Assembly: GCF_016864375.1 (NCBI RefSeq)
Contig: NZ_CP069358.1
Coordinates: forward strand, 310,001-374,000
Source of the DNA: Microvirga sp. VF16
GTDB taxonomy: Bacteria; Pseudomonadota; Alphaproteobacteria; Rhizobiales; Beijerinckiaceae
Reading direction: 5' to 3'
DNA length: 64,000 bases
The position numbers and the translations under genes are program-made. This document shows positions 28,891 to 38,144 of the stretch, piece after piece. Position 1 is the stretch's first letter, and the number at the start of each line of letters is the position of its first letter. A model generated the notes under the pieces. The model had not been told where the DNA came from. It saw only the letters and a program-made list of their open reading frames with translations, and did not search any database.

Positions 28891-29619
28891 CTAATTCGGA
28901 GACACCGTCAGGTTCGGTGCCTTTGGGAGGGGTGTCTCCAGTCGCCGTATAAAGAGTCTGCCACTGGCAATGCGTGGTGCGCTCTCACTCCTGGCTCCGA
29001 CCTGACTTGTAGATCTCTCGCCAACTCTCGCATTAATGAGAGCTGATTGAACAAGTGATTGAATGTTGGCAATTGAGCAATAGCTTGCATATCTCTGCAC
29101 AGCATAGTGTGCTGCGCAGTATTGACCGGTTGAGCTCCCAACTTCGTCGGACAGGGGCGCAAGCAGGTCCGTTTGTGCCTTTATGAACGAATCCTTGACT
29201 GCTGACCGGATCTGAAAGAGTACAGGCGAGTAGGCATAGTTACGGGCGAAAGCGTCGACTGTTATGGTCGCCAAGGCCAGACCTGTTGAGATCTTGGTGA
29301 TTGTACTTGCATGCGCCTTCGCGGCTTGCAGGAATGCATTGAGCGACGGTATCGCGGCAACCAGCACATCATTTATGAACCCGGTTTGCTGCCCTAGTGA
29401 GGCAATACTGTCGAAGAACCCGTCGCATTGCTGCTCTACGTAAGCGAAACCTGCTATCGCATAGGCACGCGGGCTTACACCAAGTGAACTGGCTGCTGAG
29501 CACTCCGAGATGTAACTCTCAACTGCAGCGACCGCTGGCAACTTCGGAACGGTAGTCTGACATCCCCCGACGATTAGAGCCAAAAGAGGCCAGACAAGTA
29601 CACGAGAAACATTCTTCAT
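28891..29619 (-). CDS. Putative lipoprotein of unknown function
   Basis: This 242-residue protein starts at ATG 29619, with GGGAG eight bases upstream, and begins with a lipoprotein signal MKNVSRVLVWPLLALIVGGC; LIVGGC is a lipobox, so Cys20 should be acylated. The mature part is Ala/Ser-rich and helical (VESYISECSAASSLGVSPRA, AFLQAAKAHASTITKISTGL) with several further Cys residues. I do not recognise a family. It stands alone between IS elements. The base composition is lower in GC than the envelope block, in keeping with accessory DNA. Confidence 0.6.
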   Translation of the reverse strand: MKNVSRVLVWPLLALIVGGCQTTVPKLPAVAAVESYISECSAASSLGVSPRAYAIAGFAYVEQQCDGFFDSIASLGQQTGFINDVLVAAIPSLNAFLQAAKAHASTITKISTGLALATITVDAFARNYAYSPVLFQIRSAVKDSFIKAQTDLLAPLSDEVGSSTGQYCAAHYAVQRYASYCSIANIQSLVQSALINARVGERSTSQVGARSESAPRIASGRLFIRRLETPLPKAPNLTVSPN

Positions 29620-29741
29620 ATCGAGCTCCCCCGGCACCTGTAGCATCTTGCATATTTTGGACAGAGCAGCATAGTCAGCGCAGCAAGTATTCAACAATAG
29701 TATATGGTAAATTGTGCGATCCACTGACTTGGAGGGGCTCA

Positions 29742-30673
29742 GAGGCTGACTCAAAAAGACATGTGGTCTTTCAGGTCCTTGCGAGCCGTCTGGTCAGCAT
29801 CCGGATATGGGCGATGAAGACCCATGCCACCGCACTTTCAATAGAGGCTTCAAAGTCCTTGGCCAGGCGGCGGCAGCGTCCAAGCCAACCGAAGGTTCGC
29901 TCCACGACCCAGCGGCGCTTGAGAACCGCAAAGCCTTTGACCGCATCCGAGCGTTTGATGATCTCGATCGTCCAGTGCCCGAGAGCGGCGATGTCGTCGC
30001 GCAACTTGTCGCCCGCGTAGCCGCCATCGGCAAAGACATGGCGCAGCCACGGATAGAGGGTGCGGACGGACGTCAGCACCTCTACGGCTCCGTCCCGGTC
30101 CTGGATCTCGGCGGGATGAACCCTTAACCCGACGAGATGGCCCTGCGTGTCGGTGATGATGTGGCGCTTGCGGCCCTTGATCTTCTTGCCGGCATCAAAG
30201 CCGCGCGGGCCGCCGGCTTCGGTGGTCTTCACGGACTGGCTGTCGATCACGCCGGCCGAGGGGCTCGCCTCGCGGCCGGCCCTCTCGCGCGAGGCGGCCA
30301 CGAGAGCATGGTTGATCCGCTCAAAGGTGCCGTCGCGTGACCAGGCATAGAAGTATCCTTGCACGGTCGAATAGGGCGGAAACTCCTTTGGCAGCTGGCG
30401 CCATTGGCACCCGGTCGAGGCGAGATAGAGAATGGCATCGGCCACGGCCCGCAGGCAGGTCATACGCGGACGCCCGATCCGCCGGGCGGCGGGCATGAAC
30501 GGCTCGACCAGCGCCCATTCGGCATCTGTGAGATTGCTTGCATAGCGCAGTCCATCCCGCCGATACTGTCGGCGAGTGGCCTCGGTCCAAACCATCGTGA
30601 CCTCCATCGAATCTTTGCAAATCCGACGGAATCACAGGGCCTTGAGGCCACTCAACCTTTTTCAGTCAGCCTC
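29742..30673 (-). mobile_element. IS5-family element with 3-bp target duplication
   Basis: Inverted repeats GAGGCTGACTCAAAAAG (left) and, as reverse complement, GAGGCTGACTGAAAAAG (right) bound 932 bp. TCA at 29739-29741 and 30674-30676 is the target duplication. A 3-bp duplication fits the IS1031 subgroup of IS5. Confidence 0.85.
29771..30607 (-). CDS. IS5-family transposase
   Basis: The 278-residue frame is uninterrupted. It has the N-terminal domain YASNLTDAEWALVEPFMPAA, the first Asp in AGVIDSQSVKTT, the second in VFADGGYAGDKL and Glu in RRWVVERTFGWL, the DDE arrangement of IS5-family enzymes. Start could be ATG 30607 or the in-frame ATG four codons later. The element looks intact and recently inserted. 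Confidence 0.88.
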   Translation of the reverse strand: MEVTMVWTEATRRQYRRDGLRYASNLTDAEWALVEPFMPAARRIGRPRMTCLRAVADAILYLASTGCQWRQLPKEFPPYSTVQGYFYAWSRDGTFERINHALVAASRERAGREASPSAGVIDSQSVKTTEAGGPRGFDAGKKIKGRKRHIITDTQGHLVGLRVHPAEIQDRDGAVEVLTSVRTLYPWLRHVFADGGYAGDKLRDDIAALGHWTIEIIKRSDAVKGFAVLKRRWVVERTFGWLGRCRRLAKDFEASIESAVAWVFIAHIRMLTRRLART

Positions 30674-30757
30674 TCATACTTTTGCACTAACGCAGAAGTA
30701 TAATAGCATAGTGCGAGCTACGGGTTTCGTTGCAACTCTTGACACAGGTCAGGCGAG

Positions 30758-31012
30758 GGCGTTGTCACGTTGACTCGGGGATGAGGGTGATCCGTGTAGA
30801 TGGGCGGGTATGACCACGCCTATCAGTTACAAACGCCATCGGTTCGTGCCTGAGATCATCGCTTGTGCAGTCTGGCTGTACTTCCGATTTCCCTGAGCTT
30901 GCGTCTGGTCGAGGGGATGCTGCTCGAGCGCGGCATCGTCGTCTCCTATGAGACGGTTCGCCGGTGGGCGCTGAAGTTCGGGCCAAACTACGCTCGCCGC
31001 CTCCGGCGCAAG
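30758..31012 (+). pseudogene. 5' fragment of an IS6-like transposase, copy 1 of a 244-bp direct repeat
   Basis: Starting with an IS6-like end, the frame MTTPISYKRHRFVPEIIACA breaks after FRFP by a one-base deletion; the shifted frame continues LSLRLVEGMLLERGIVVSYE and stops matching at 31012. Positions 30769-31012 are identical to 39431-39674, including the frameshift. The piece is inactive, but the direct repeats bracket 8.4 kb. Confidence 0.8.
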
Positions 31013-31037
31013 ACACCGAGCCGCCAGGATAGTATTA

Positions 31038-32147
31038 TTGATCCGGTTTGGGTGATCTTGAACTACGCGGCATAACGGAAAGATGGATGCCCAAAGTAGC
31101 GGCGGATCCGGTCGGGCAACTTGGCAAGCCGGCGCATGTGGCTGATGACGACGCGCTTGAGTTCGGGCTTGCTGCGGGCCGGCGGCTTGCGGGTCACGGC
31201 GTGCTTCAGGTCGGCGTTCAGGCCCTCGTCCGGGTTCAGCTCAGGGCTATAGGAGGGTAGGGAGAAGACCTCGATCTGCTGCGTGCGCGCGGCTAACCAG
31301 CCCTGCACCGCCCGGGCCCGATGGACCGGCAGGTTATCCCAGATCAGAAACACCTTGCCGTTGGCCTCCTGGATCAGCCGCCCGGGAAAACGGATCAGGC
31401 CCGGGGCTTTGACGGCGCCATTGAGCACCATCCAGCGCAATTCGCCCTTGTTGGTCACAGCCGAGATCAAGCCCAGCCGCGCGCGCTTGTGACTCGGGCA
31501 CACGACAGGCGTCCGGCCCCGTAGGGCGAAGCTGCGGCCGCGCCCATCGTCCGAGCGCACGGTGTAGTCCCCCAGAAGACCGTGCCCTTCTCACCCTTGG
31601 CTTGCGCCACGATGGCCGGATAGTCCTGCCGCAGCCAGCGCCGCACCGCTTTCGGTGACTGCTCGTAGGCCCGTCGGAGCGGCTTCTGGGCCGTGAAGCC
31701 CCAGCGCGCCAGATAGGTGCCGGTGGTACGCACCGCCAGCCGGACTCCACAATGCCGCTCGATCAGCATCCGCATCGCCGCCCGGCTCCACAGGGCGAAG
31801 GGCAGGCCGAGTCGTCGGGCGTGTGCCGTCTGATCAGAGCGCGGACCTGCCCTTCCTGCTCGGCCGCGAGAAATCGCCCCGTGCCGAGAGCCGGGCCGCG
31901 CGGCCCGCTGGCCAATCCGGTCAGGCCCTGCGCGGCGAAGCGGCGGCAGATATCGAACACGCCGGTCCGGGTCAGGCCCACCTGGGCGGCAATGGCCTCA
32001 TAGGTCAGGCCGCTCTCACGCAAGCCGATGACCTGCCGCCGACGCTCCTCTTGCGCTGCTGCTGGCAGCTTGCGCATATCGACATGTTTCATCCCGCCAA
32101 ACTGGATTACCCAGCCGCAGATTTCAAGAGTACCCAAGCCGGATCAA
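31038..32147 (-). mobile_element. IS630-family element at a TA target
   Basis: Ends TTGATCCGG and CCGGATCAA, extended by imperfect similarity, are flanked by TA on both sides (31036-31037 and 32148-32149), the signature of IS630/Tc1-like insertion. The element is 1110 bp. Confidence 0.85.
31063..32092 (-). pseudogene. IS630-family transposase broken by frameshifts
   Basis: The N-terminal helix-turn-helix part begins MKHVDMRKLPAAAQEERRRQ at ATG 32092. The frame then shifts near 31775-31830 into the RMLIERHCGVRLAVRTTGTY segment and again near 31560 into the DDE part (VFLIWDNLPVHRARAVQGWL, YSPELNPDE). Two frameshifts make the gene inactive. Confidence 0.8.
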
Positions 32148-32477
32148 TAAAGAACGGTATGATCAGACCCTTCCGGATGATCCACCAAAGATCAGAAGCG
32201 CACCGCGCGGCAGCGCAGCAGAATTCATCGTGGTTGCAATGTATGCCGCGGACCATCAGGGGTATCATGCCACTACATGTAGATAAGGCATTCTTCCCAC
32301 ACACTTGAGTGTAAAGCTTTTTAGTTGAAAAAGGCGGTCGTATCCTCTGCGGAAAAGATCAATGCAAAGCCTCACAGGCTTTGAGCTGGGCAGCGAAGCG
32401 CGCTGGCCGCGGAGCATAGCGTCACAGTAAAGTAGTTTGGACTTCCCTAACACAGTTCAGCCTGAAGGGAGGCGTCC
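32148..32477. other. Gene-free leader before the truncated subtilase operon
   Basis: No gene is evident. This region should contain the promoter of the 32478-37915 gene group; I could not pick a convincing -35/-10 pair. Confidence 0.35.
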
Positions 32478-33686
32478 ATGGTAGGTGGCGGAGATAATAC
32501 GCGGAGCCCCACAGGTGGAGGCCCCAGCCTAGACACCACTGGGGCTGGTGCGCCCTTCATTCCTGCCCAGAGCAGCGGCTCCCACGTTTCGGGCGCGAGC
32601 AGTCCCGCCGACGTGCCGCCGAGTGAAGATCTAGTTGTGGAGGTCGAGTTCGCACCGGGTGCTGCCGGTCTCGCGTCAGCACTCTCGGGCAATGTTGCTG
32701 GGTTCATGGCCAACTTGGGAGGCGCCGCCCCCAATTCAGGGCTTGGAGCCGTTCTCAGCGAGTTCGGTGTCCGCGACGCGAGGCAGGTTTTCTCAAGCGG
32801 ACAGATCCAGGCCGACGAAGCCCGAACCGCAGCGCTCAGGGCGGCCGCCGCGAGCGGCGTGGCGTCGCCGGAGCAGGCGGGCACGCTCGAAAGATTGCCG
32901 CCCTTGGCCAGCTTTGTTCGCCTGCGGTTCCCACCGGGCACGCCACCGAGCAAAGTCACCGCCGCCCTCGGGCGCCTGCCCGAGGTGACTCGGGCCGTGC
33001 CGGTGCCGAAGGCAGCGCCACCCACGCTCGCCGCAGCCGCTCCGCTGCCGTCCGATCCGTTGATCGGTCCCTTTCCCGAGCCGGTGTCTCCCGACCCGAA
33101 TACGGGGCTCGAGTGGCAATGGTACTTGCACCGGACCCGCGTGCCGCAGGCCTGGCGCTTCGCCCGCGGAACCGACGTCGTGCTCGCCGACATCGACTGG
33201 GGTTTCCGCACTTCCCACCAGGACCTGCGCTCCGCAGTGCGGCGAACCTACAATGCCGTCGACGGTGGCAGCGACGTAACGCAGGGCGCGAACGCCGCGC
33301 ATGGGACGGCGGTTCTGGGCCTCGCCGGCGCGCGCGGCGACAGCGCCGGCATGGCCGGCATCGCGCCGGAGGCTGAGCTCTGGGCGATTCAGGGCGACAG
33401 CGGCCCCGGCCAGAGAGTCTTCGAGGAGCCATGGGCCGAAGCGCTCGATTTTGTCCGTCGTAGCGACTCCGGAGGCCGACGCAAAGTCGTCATCCTCGAG
33501 GTGCAGACCGTATCCGGAGGGAACTACGAACAAGTACCTTCCATTCACCGGGCCATCCGGGCAGCTATCGCGGACGGTTGCATCGTTTGCGTCGCTGCCG
33601 GCAACGGCAACCGACCTGCTGACCGAACCGACATCGAAGGGAGCGACCGGTCGCCGTCAGCACTTTACCGAGGCACCGTCCCCTAA
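32478..33686 (+). pseudogene. Leaderless subtilase (S8) lacking its C-terminal catalytic Ser part
   Basis: The 402-residue frame begins with a Gly/Ser/Pro-rich stretch, then a region resembling a propeptide (VVEVEFAPGAAGL; FVRLRFPPGTPPSKV). The S8 domain then starts: Asp in VLADIDWGFRTSH and His in NAAHGTAVLGLAG are present, and the strand IVCVAAGNGNRP marks the Asn region. Shortly after, the frame enters RSPSALYRGTVP and stops. No GTSxA Ser motif occurs in any frame downstream, so the final third of the protease is missing, probably by deletion. ATG 32478 follows AAGGGAGG. There is no signal peptide. The product should be catalytically dead. Confidence 0.75.
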
Positions 33687-33753
33687 CCTTCGGCACTATC
33701 CCGAGGCTGCAACCGCAGCATCCGATCTGGCCCGCCTAACGGGGGTGATAAAA

Positions 33754-35397
33754 TTGAGAGTCCTAAGGGAGGAGCAACGGTTCCCGACGCGGAACTACCC
33801 ATATCACCGGGGTGCAGCAGCAGGTCCGACCGCGGCTCCGGCTGCTCCGCCACAGCCCAACACGCTCTACCGCAGGGTGATCGGCCTCGACCAGGAAGCC
33901 CGCTCCATGCAGCCGGACGAGCTCGTGATGCTCGCAGATCCGCTTGGTCGCCTCTTGCGCTCCGGGCAGCCTTTCCCTCTGAGCTTGAATCAACTCCTGC
34001 AAGCGCTGAATGGACTCGATGGTACGCCAGAGGCCCTTCCTGACCAGCTCGTTTTCCTGGTGGCGGACGGCGGTCACATTCCCTGGACGCCCGAGACGGA
34101 TACTCTCCAGCGGTCGTTCCGCTTCGTCGTTGCGCGCGGGCGCGGCGAGTTCACCCTACTCGTCTCGGCGAGTACCGCCATAGCCTCGGAGGCAGACGGC
34201 GCATTCCTGCAGATCATAGGCTGGGACGCAGCCCACGAGGTGTTCCACTACTATGAACGGCTGAAGGGGACATTCTTCTGGGCCGGCATGTCGCCGCACG
34301 CCCTCGCGTCGGGAACACGGGGAAAGGGTCCATTCGACAGCCACGTGAACGGCTCCATGGTCATGAAGGAGCTCCGCGCGCCGTGGATCCATTGGCATGC
34401 CCCGCAAGCGGGAATCAACGCCGAGGCGCTCGCGCCCCATGACCCGCTGCGCTACGAGCCTCTCTTTCAGCAGCGCGTGACGGCGGAGAGGCTGGAAACC
34501 GAGGTCGTGCGCCCCGCCATCCGGCGGTGGAACGACAGCCGTGTCCGCAAGGCAGTCGGCGAGGACGGCGTGTGGCGCGACATTCGCCATTTCCTGCGCC
34601 AAGTCGTCATGGACACGACTGTTAACTTGGCAAGTTCAGAGACGGTGAGCCACCTCGTGATGGATGATGTCCCTCTCCGCCCGCCGCTCTCGTTCTTCAT
34701 TAACCGCGACACGCTCTTCGACACCCTCAGCCTCGTTCCGGACGATCCGGTGATCGCTGAGATTGTCATTCCCGGTCGGCTCTACCGGGACTGCCTGCGC
34801 CGCTACGACGTCCACCGGTCAGACGGATCTATGCGCGTCGAAGGTGACGTGCAGTTTGCCTTCCTCACGCCGGAGCCGGCCTTCGAGGACACGCAACTGG
34901 CCGAGGCAATGATCCAGAAGGGACTACTCTCCAAGCGGTTCCTTGCGGCCCTTTCGATGACGGACTTTTCCAACCCAGTCTTCTCCAGCCGGCGCGCGGC
35001 CCTTCTGCATTACGTCCCCGAGGAGGCCCGTGGCGCCGACCCACCCGCGACCATGGAGGCCGAGTTCGTCGAGGCCCTGCGGAAGGCCATCGCCGGCGGC
35101 GCAAATGGCACCGATCGTCCTGACTGCCCCGAGCAGGAGTTCCTTGTGAACTGGGAAACGCCCGACTTCGAAAACGCCTTCATCGCGCGGATCACCGCCT
35201 ACTTCTCGGCGCTTCGAACCGGCATGGCGGATCCGGACGTTGTCGACGGCTGGTTTCGCCTCGCAGAGTTCCGCCGCCGCCGCTTCCGCCGCCGTCCCCT
35301 GGCAGAGTTCGCCCTCACCACCCCGCTGACAAACATCGCCGGCGATGCCCCGCCCCTTCGCATGAACGAAGAGGGATGCGCCGTCCCAGTCGATTGA
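33754..35397 (+). CDS. Unrecognised protein with an HEVFH sequence
   Basis: This protein of about 547 residues is preceded by GGGGGTGAT and probably starts at TTG 33754 (reads RVLREEQRFPTRNYPYHRG); the frame itself opens earlier but overlaps the subtilase frame. It contains IIGWDAAHEVFHYYERLKG, in which HEVFH matches the HExxH zinc pattern, though there is no clear third ligand and this may be chance. Later strings include VRPAIRRWNDSRVRKAV and MDTTVNLASSETVSHLVMDD. No signal peptide or membrane segment is visible. It lies between the subtilase remnant and the phospholipase D gene (28 bp downstream), in one operon. I do not know the family. Confidence 0.6.
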   Translation: MRVLREEQRFPTRNYPYHRGAAAGPTAAPAAPPQPNTLYRRVIGLDQEARSMQPDELVMLADPLGRLLRSGQPFPLSLNQLLQALNGLDGTPEALPDQLVFLVADGGHIPWTPETDTLQRSFRFVVARGRGEFTLLVSASTAIASEADGAFLQIIGWDAAHEVFHYYERLKGTFFWAGMSPHALASGTRGKGPFDSHVNGSMVMKELRAPWIHWHAPQAGINAEALAPHDPLRYEPLFQQRVTAERLETEVVRPAIRRWNDSRVRKAVGEDGVWRDIRHFLRQVVMDTTVNLASSETVSHLVMDDVPLRPPLSFFINRDTLFDTLSLVPDDPVIAEIVIPGRLYRDCLRRYDVHRSDGSMRVEGDVQFAFLTPEPAFEDTQLAEAMIQKGLLSKRFLAALSMTDFSNPVFSSRRAALLHYVPEEARGADPPATMEAEFVEALRKAIAGGANGTDRPDCPEQEFLVNWETPDFENAFIARITAYFSALRTGMADPDVVDGWFRLAEFRRRRFRRRPLAEFALTTPLTNIAGDAPPLRMNEEGCAVPVD

Positions 35398-35425
35398 TCT
35401 GTTCCCTCGAGCAAGGAGACATGCC

Positions 35426-37915
35426 GTGATACGCTTCGATCCGCCGGGCTTCCTCGACGACTTCAGCGAGGCCGAGAAGGACGAGTGGAGTCGGATCGTC
35501 TCCAATTGGCTCAACCGCGCCCGCGAAGGCAGCCCCGAGGAGAACGACGGCCCACGAACGCAGTTCTTCAACCCACTGACCCATCCGCCCGGCCCCGGCG
35601 CCCAGGTTGCCGTGATTGCCTGGAACGCCTTCCCCCGCCAAGTCAGGAACTCGTCGTTGAGCGACACGCAACGCTGGCGCCGGGCGGACGCCGACCGCAA
35701 CCTCCAGGATGAATACTGCGAGTGGAGCGTGACGCGCGATCCGGCAACTCGGAAGATCACCCGTGTGACCTTCACCTGCGAAGGACCGGAATACTGGGAG
35801 ATCCTCGCAAGCCTGAATCCAGATAAAGTGGTCGCGCTCTACCGCGAATTCGTCTCGCCGGCCGTGAGATCGGAAGATCTCTTCGTCAACGGCCGGTACA
35901 ACCGTCAGAACCGCTACAATAGTACGACGGCGGACGGCGCCATGCACCTCATCCAAGCCGCCAACACGCTGGGCGCCGAAATCGAGCTTGGGGCTGCCGC
36001 CACCATCCGCCGAGTCCGCAACGGGGACGAAATCACCGGAGCCCAGGAGCTGATCCTCTGCTCAGCCTACGGCGCACCGGGCCGTAACAGCGACCCCTTC
36101 ATCGGCGAGCAGGTCAATGCCCTCGCAAGACAGAAAGCGGACATCACCCTCAACAATCCAGTCGGCCTCTATTTCCACGAGTTCAACCCAATCGGATGGA
36201 TGACGCCGGACGGCGTGGATGCGCGCAGCTTCTGGAGGTTCGTCCGCGGCGTCGGCGAGTATCCTGTCCGCGCCGTCTACGAGGTGCCTCCCGAGCGGGG
36301 TTACGTGGTTGGCGACATTAAGATCGCCGGCAGGCCAATTGAGTTCGGCGGACAGATCGCCGACTTCGTCACGATCAAGCTCGAAGGATTGGCGACGAGG
36401 ATTGGAGCGAGCACCGCGCAGCCGTTCGAGGGCTGCAAACACGCTGCCCAGCCGCCGGCCGTCGCAGCGGCCGCACCTGCAGCCGCCGTTCCGATTGGCC
36501 TGCCTCTTGGCAGCCGCGGTGCCGCAACACTTGCCGCGAGCGGCGTCGCCGGGGACATGACCGAGCAGGAACAGCTCGCCCGGTTGCCGGAAGCCTTAAG
36601 GTCTGGTCTCGAGATCGATGAAGAGGCGGCCCCGCCGGCGCTGCTTCCCTACCCGAAGCTTCCCGATGAGACATTCCTGCCGCGCATGGTCTCGGGAAAG
36701 ATCATGGCATACGCCTCGCCGGACTCGACCTATGCGGTCACGAAGAAGCTTCTGGACAGCGCCCGCCGCTCCATAGTCATCGGCATCTACGACTTCAATG
36801 CAGACTATATGAAGGAGTTGCTCAAGCGCGCGATGCGTCGCGGCGTTTCAGTTTCCCTAATGCTGGACACCAATCATAGCGACGACCCGGGCGTTTTCTC
36901 GGAACTGAGCAGCCTCGGAGCCACCTGCGTCAAGGCTCCGTCCTCCTCCGCTGGCAATCCCGTGGCCTATTTCGGCAATGCTCACGAGAAGATCATTGTC
37001 GTGGACGACGAGATCGTCATGATCCAAAGCGGCAACTGGTCCGAGAACAGCGTCCCGTTCAACGAAGGAGATGGCGTCGTCGTCGGCGCCTTCCAGGCGG
37101 GGAACCGCGACATGGGCCTTGCCGTCCACTCGCGGGACCTCGCCACGTTCTTCTCTAGCCTCGTCGCGCGGGATATGCGTCTCGCCCTCGGGGAGCGCCC
37201 AGACGAGGCTCCGCCGATGCTCGCCCTTGTGGCTTCCCCGGCTAGCGAAACCTTCTTCGAGGCCGCGCCGCCCGAGGCGCCGGAGCAACTCTTCTCGAGT
37301 CTCACCGTCACCCCTTCCGCCCCCGTGCGGATCACGCCAGTGGTGACACCCGAGAACTTCCACCCGACCCTCAGAAGCCTGCTGCGCTCCGCGGCCCGCA
37401 GCCTTCGCATCGAGCAGCAATACATCCGCGGCGGACAAGAGGCGGTCGAAGCGCTCCTTCATGACATCAGCCGCGCGCGCGAGGCCAATCCCGAGCTTGT
37501 AATCCGGATCATCGTCTCGCCGAAATACCTCACCGGAGCCAACCGGACAAGGTTCTTCGAAGCCATGGAGAGGTTCGATCTCGCATTCGATGACAACTTC
37601 CGCTTCCTGTCGCGCAGCCACTTCGTTCACTGCCACAACAAGCTCATTGTCGTCGACGAGGAACGGGTCCTGCTTGGATCACAGAACTGGTCGACCACTG
37701 GTCTTCTGTCCAACCGCGAGGCGAGCTTGCTGGTCGAACATGCCGGAATCGCAGCCTACTTTGCTGGGATCTTTGATGTCGATTGGGACCTCAGCGCGCC
37801 CGGCGACGCGCCGCCTGACGTCCTAGGAATGGACATGTTCGAGCTTCCAAGGGCTGAAGACTTCACGAGAGGAGGTGTCGTCCTGTCGAGGACCCGCGAC
37901 TACAACGACGTCTGA
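35426..37915 (+). CDS. Phospholipase D-like protein with an unknown N-terminal domain
   Basis: This 829-residue protein starts at GTG 35426, seven bases after AAGGAG. Residues 1-330 form an unrecognised domain (GPEYWEILASLNPDKVVALY; GRYNRQNRYNSTTADGAMHL). An Ala/Pro linker of about 60 residues leads to a phospholipase D-like half with two HKD motifs: HEKIIVVD at residue 520 and HNKLIVVD at residue 737, each followed by a GNWSE or QNWS block. Both motifs are complete, so a dimer-like single-chain active site is expected. This superfamily includes phospholipases, cardiolipin synthases and nucleases; without a signal peptide, an intracellular or injected nuclease or lipase are both possible. It ends the operon with the HEVFH protein. 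Confidence 0.85.
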   Translation: MIRFDPPGFLDDFSEAEKDEWSRIVSNWLNRAREGSPEENDGPRTQFFNPLTHPPGPGAQVAVIAWNAFPRQVRNSSLSDTQRWRRADADRNLQDEYCEWSVTRDPATRKITRVTFTCEGPEYWEILASLNPDKVVALYREFVSPAVRSEDLFVNGRYNRQNRYNSTTADGAMHLIQAANTLGAEIELGAAATIRRVRNGDEITGAQELILCSAYGAPGRNSDPFIGEQVNALARQKADITLNNPVGLYFHEFNPIGWMTPDGVDARSFWRFVRGVGEYPVRAVYEVPPERGYVVGDIKIAGRPIEFGGQIADFVTIKLEGLATRIGASTAQPFEGCKHAAQPPAVAAAAPAAAVPIGLPLGSRGAATLAASGVAGDMTEQEQLARLPEALRSGLEIDEEAAPPALLPYPKLPDETFLPRMVSGKIMAYASPDSTYAVTKKLLDSARRSIVIGIYDFNADYMKELLKRAMRRGVSVSLMLDTNHSDDPGVFSELSSLGATCVKAPSSSAGNPVAYFGNAHEKIIVVDDEIVMIQSGNWSENSVPFNEGDGVVVGAFQAGNRDMGLAVHSRDLATFFSSLVARDMRLALGERPDEAPPMLALVASPASETFFEAAPPEAPEQLFSSLTVTPSAPVRITPVVTPENFHPTLRSLLRSAARSLRIEQQYIRGGQEAVEALLHDISRAREANPELVIRIIVSPKYLTGANRTRFFEAMERFDLAFDDNFRFLSRSHFVHCHNKLIVVDEERVLLGSQNWSTTGLLSNREASLLVEHAGIAAYFAGIFDVDWDLSAPGDAPPDVLGMDMFELPRAEDFTRGGVVLSRTRDYNDV

Positions 37916-38144
37916 GATGGCGGCAACAAGGCGGTGCTGGAGAACCACATTCTGGCTTGGCCTCACAAGGGTGGAATCCGCCGCATAGCTTGAATTCAGG
38001 CCATGGATGCTTTCAATGTGTGGATAATCCGATCCATACGACAATGCCCAGGGCCAACTACTCGCTCTCAACAACCAAGTCATGCTCAATTCGGGTCCAG
38101 CGCACCTTTAGCTGTGAAAAATTTGGGCTTTAGGAGACCTCCGG

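Noticed and set aside
33301..33753. Upstream extension of the HEVFH protein frame
   Set aside because: This part overlaps the subtilase frame, is Arg-rich and looks like an out-of-frame shadow; the TTG at 33754 with a GGGGGTGAT upstream is a better start.
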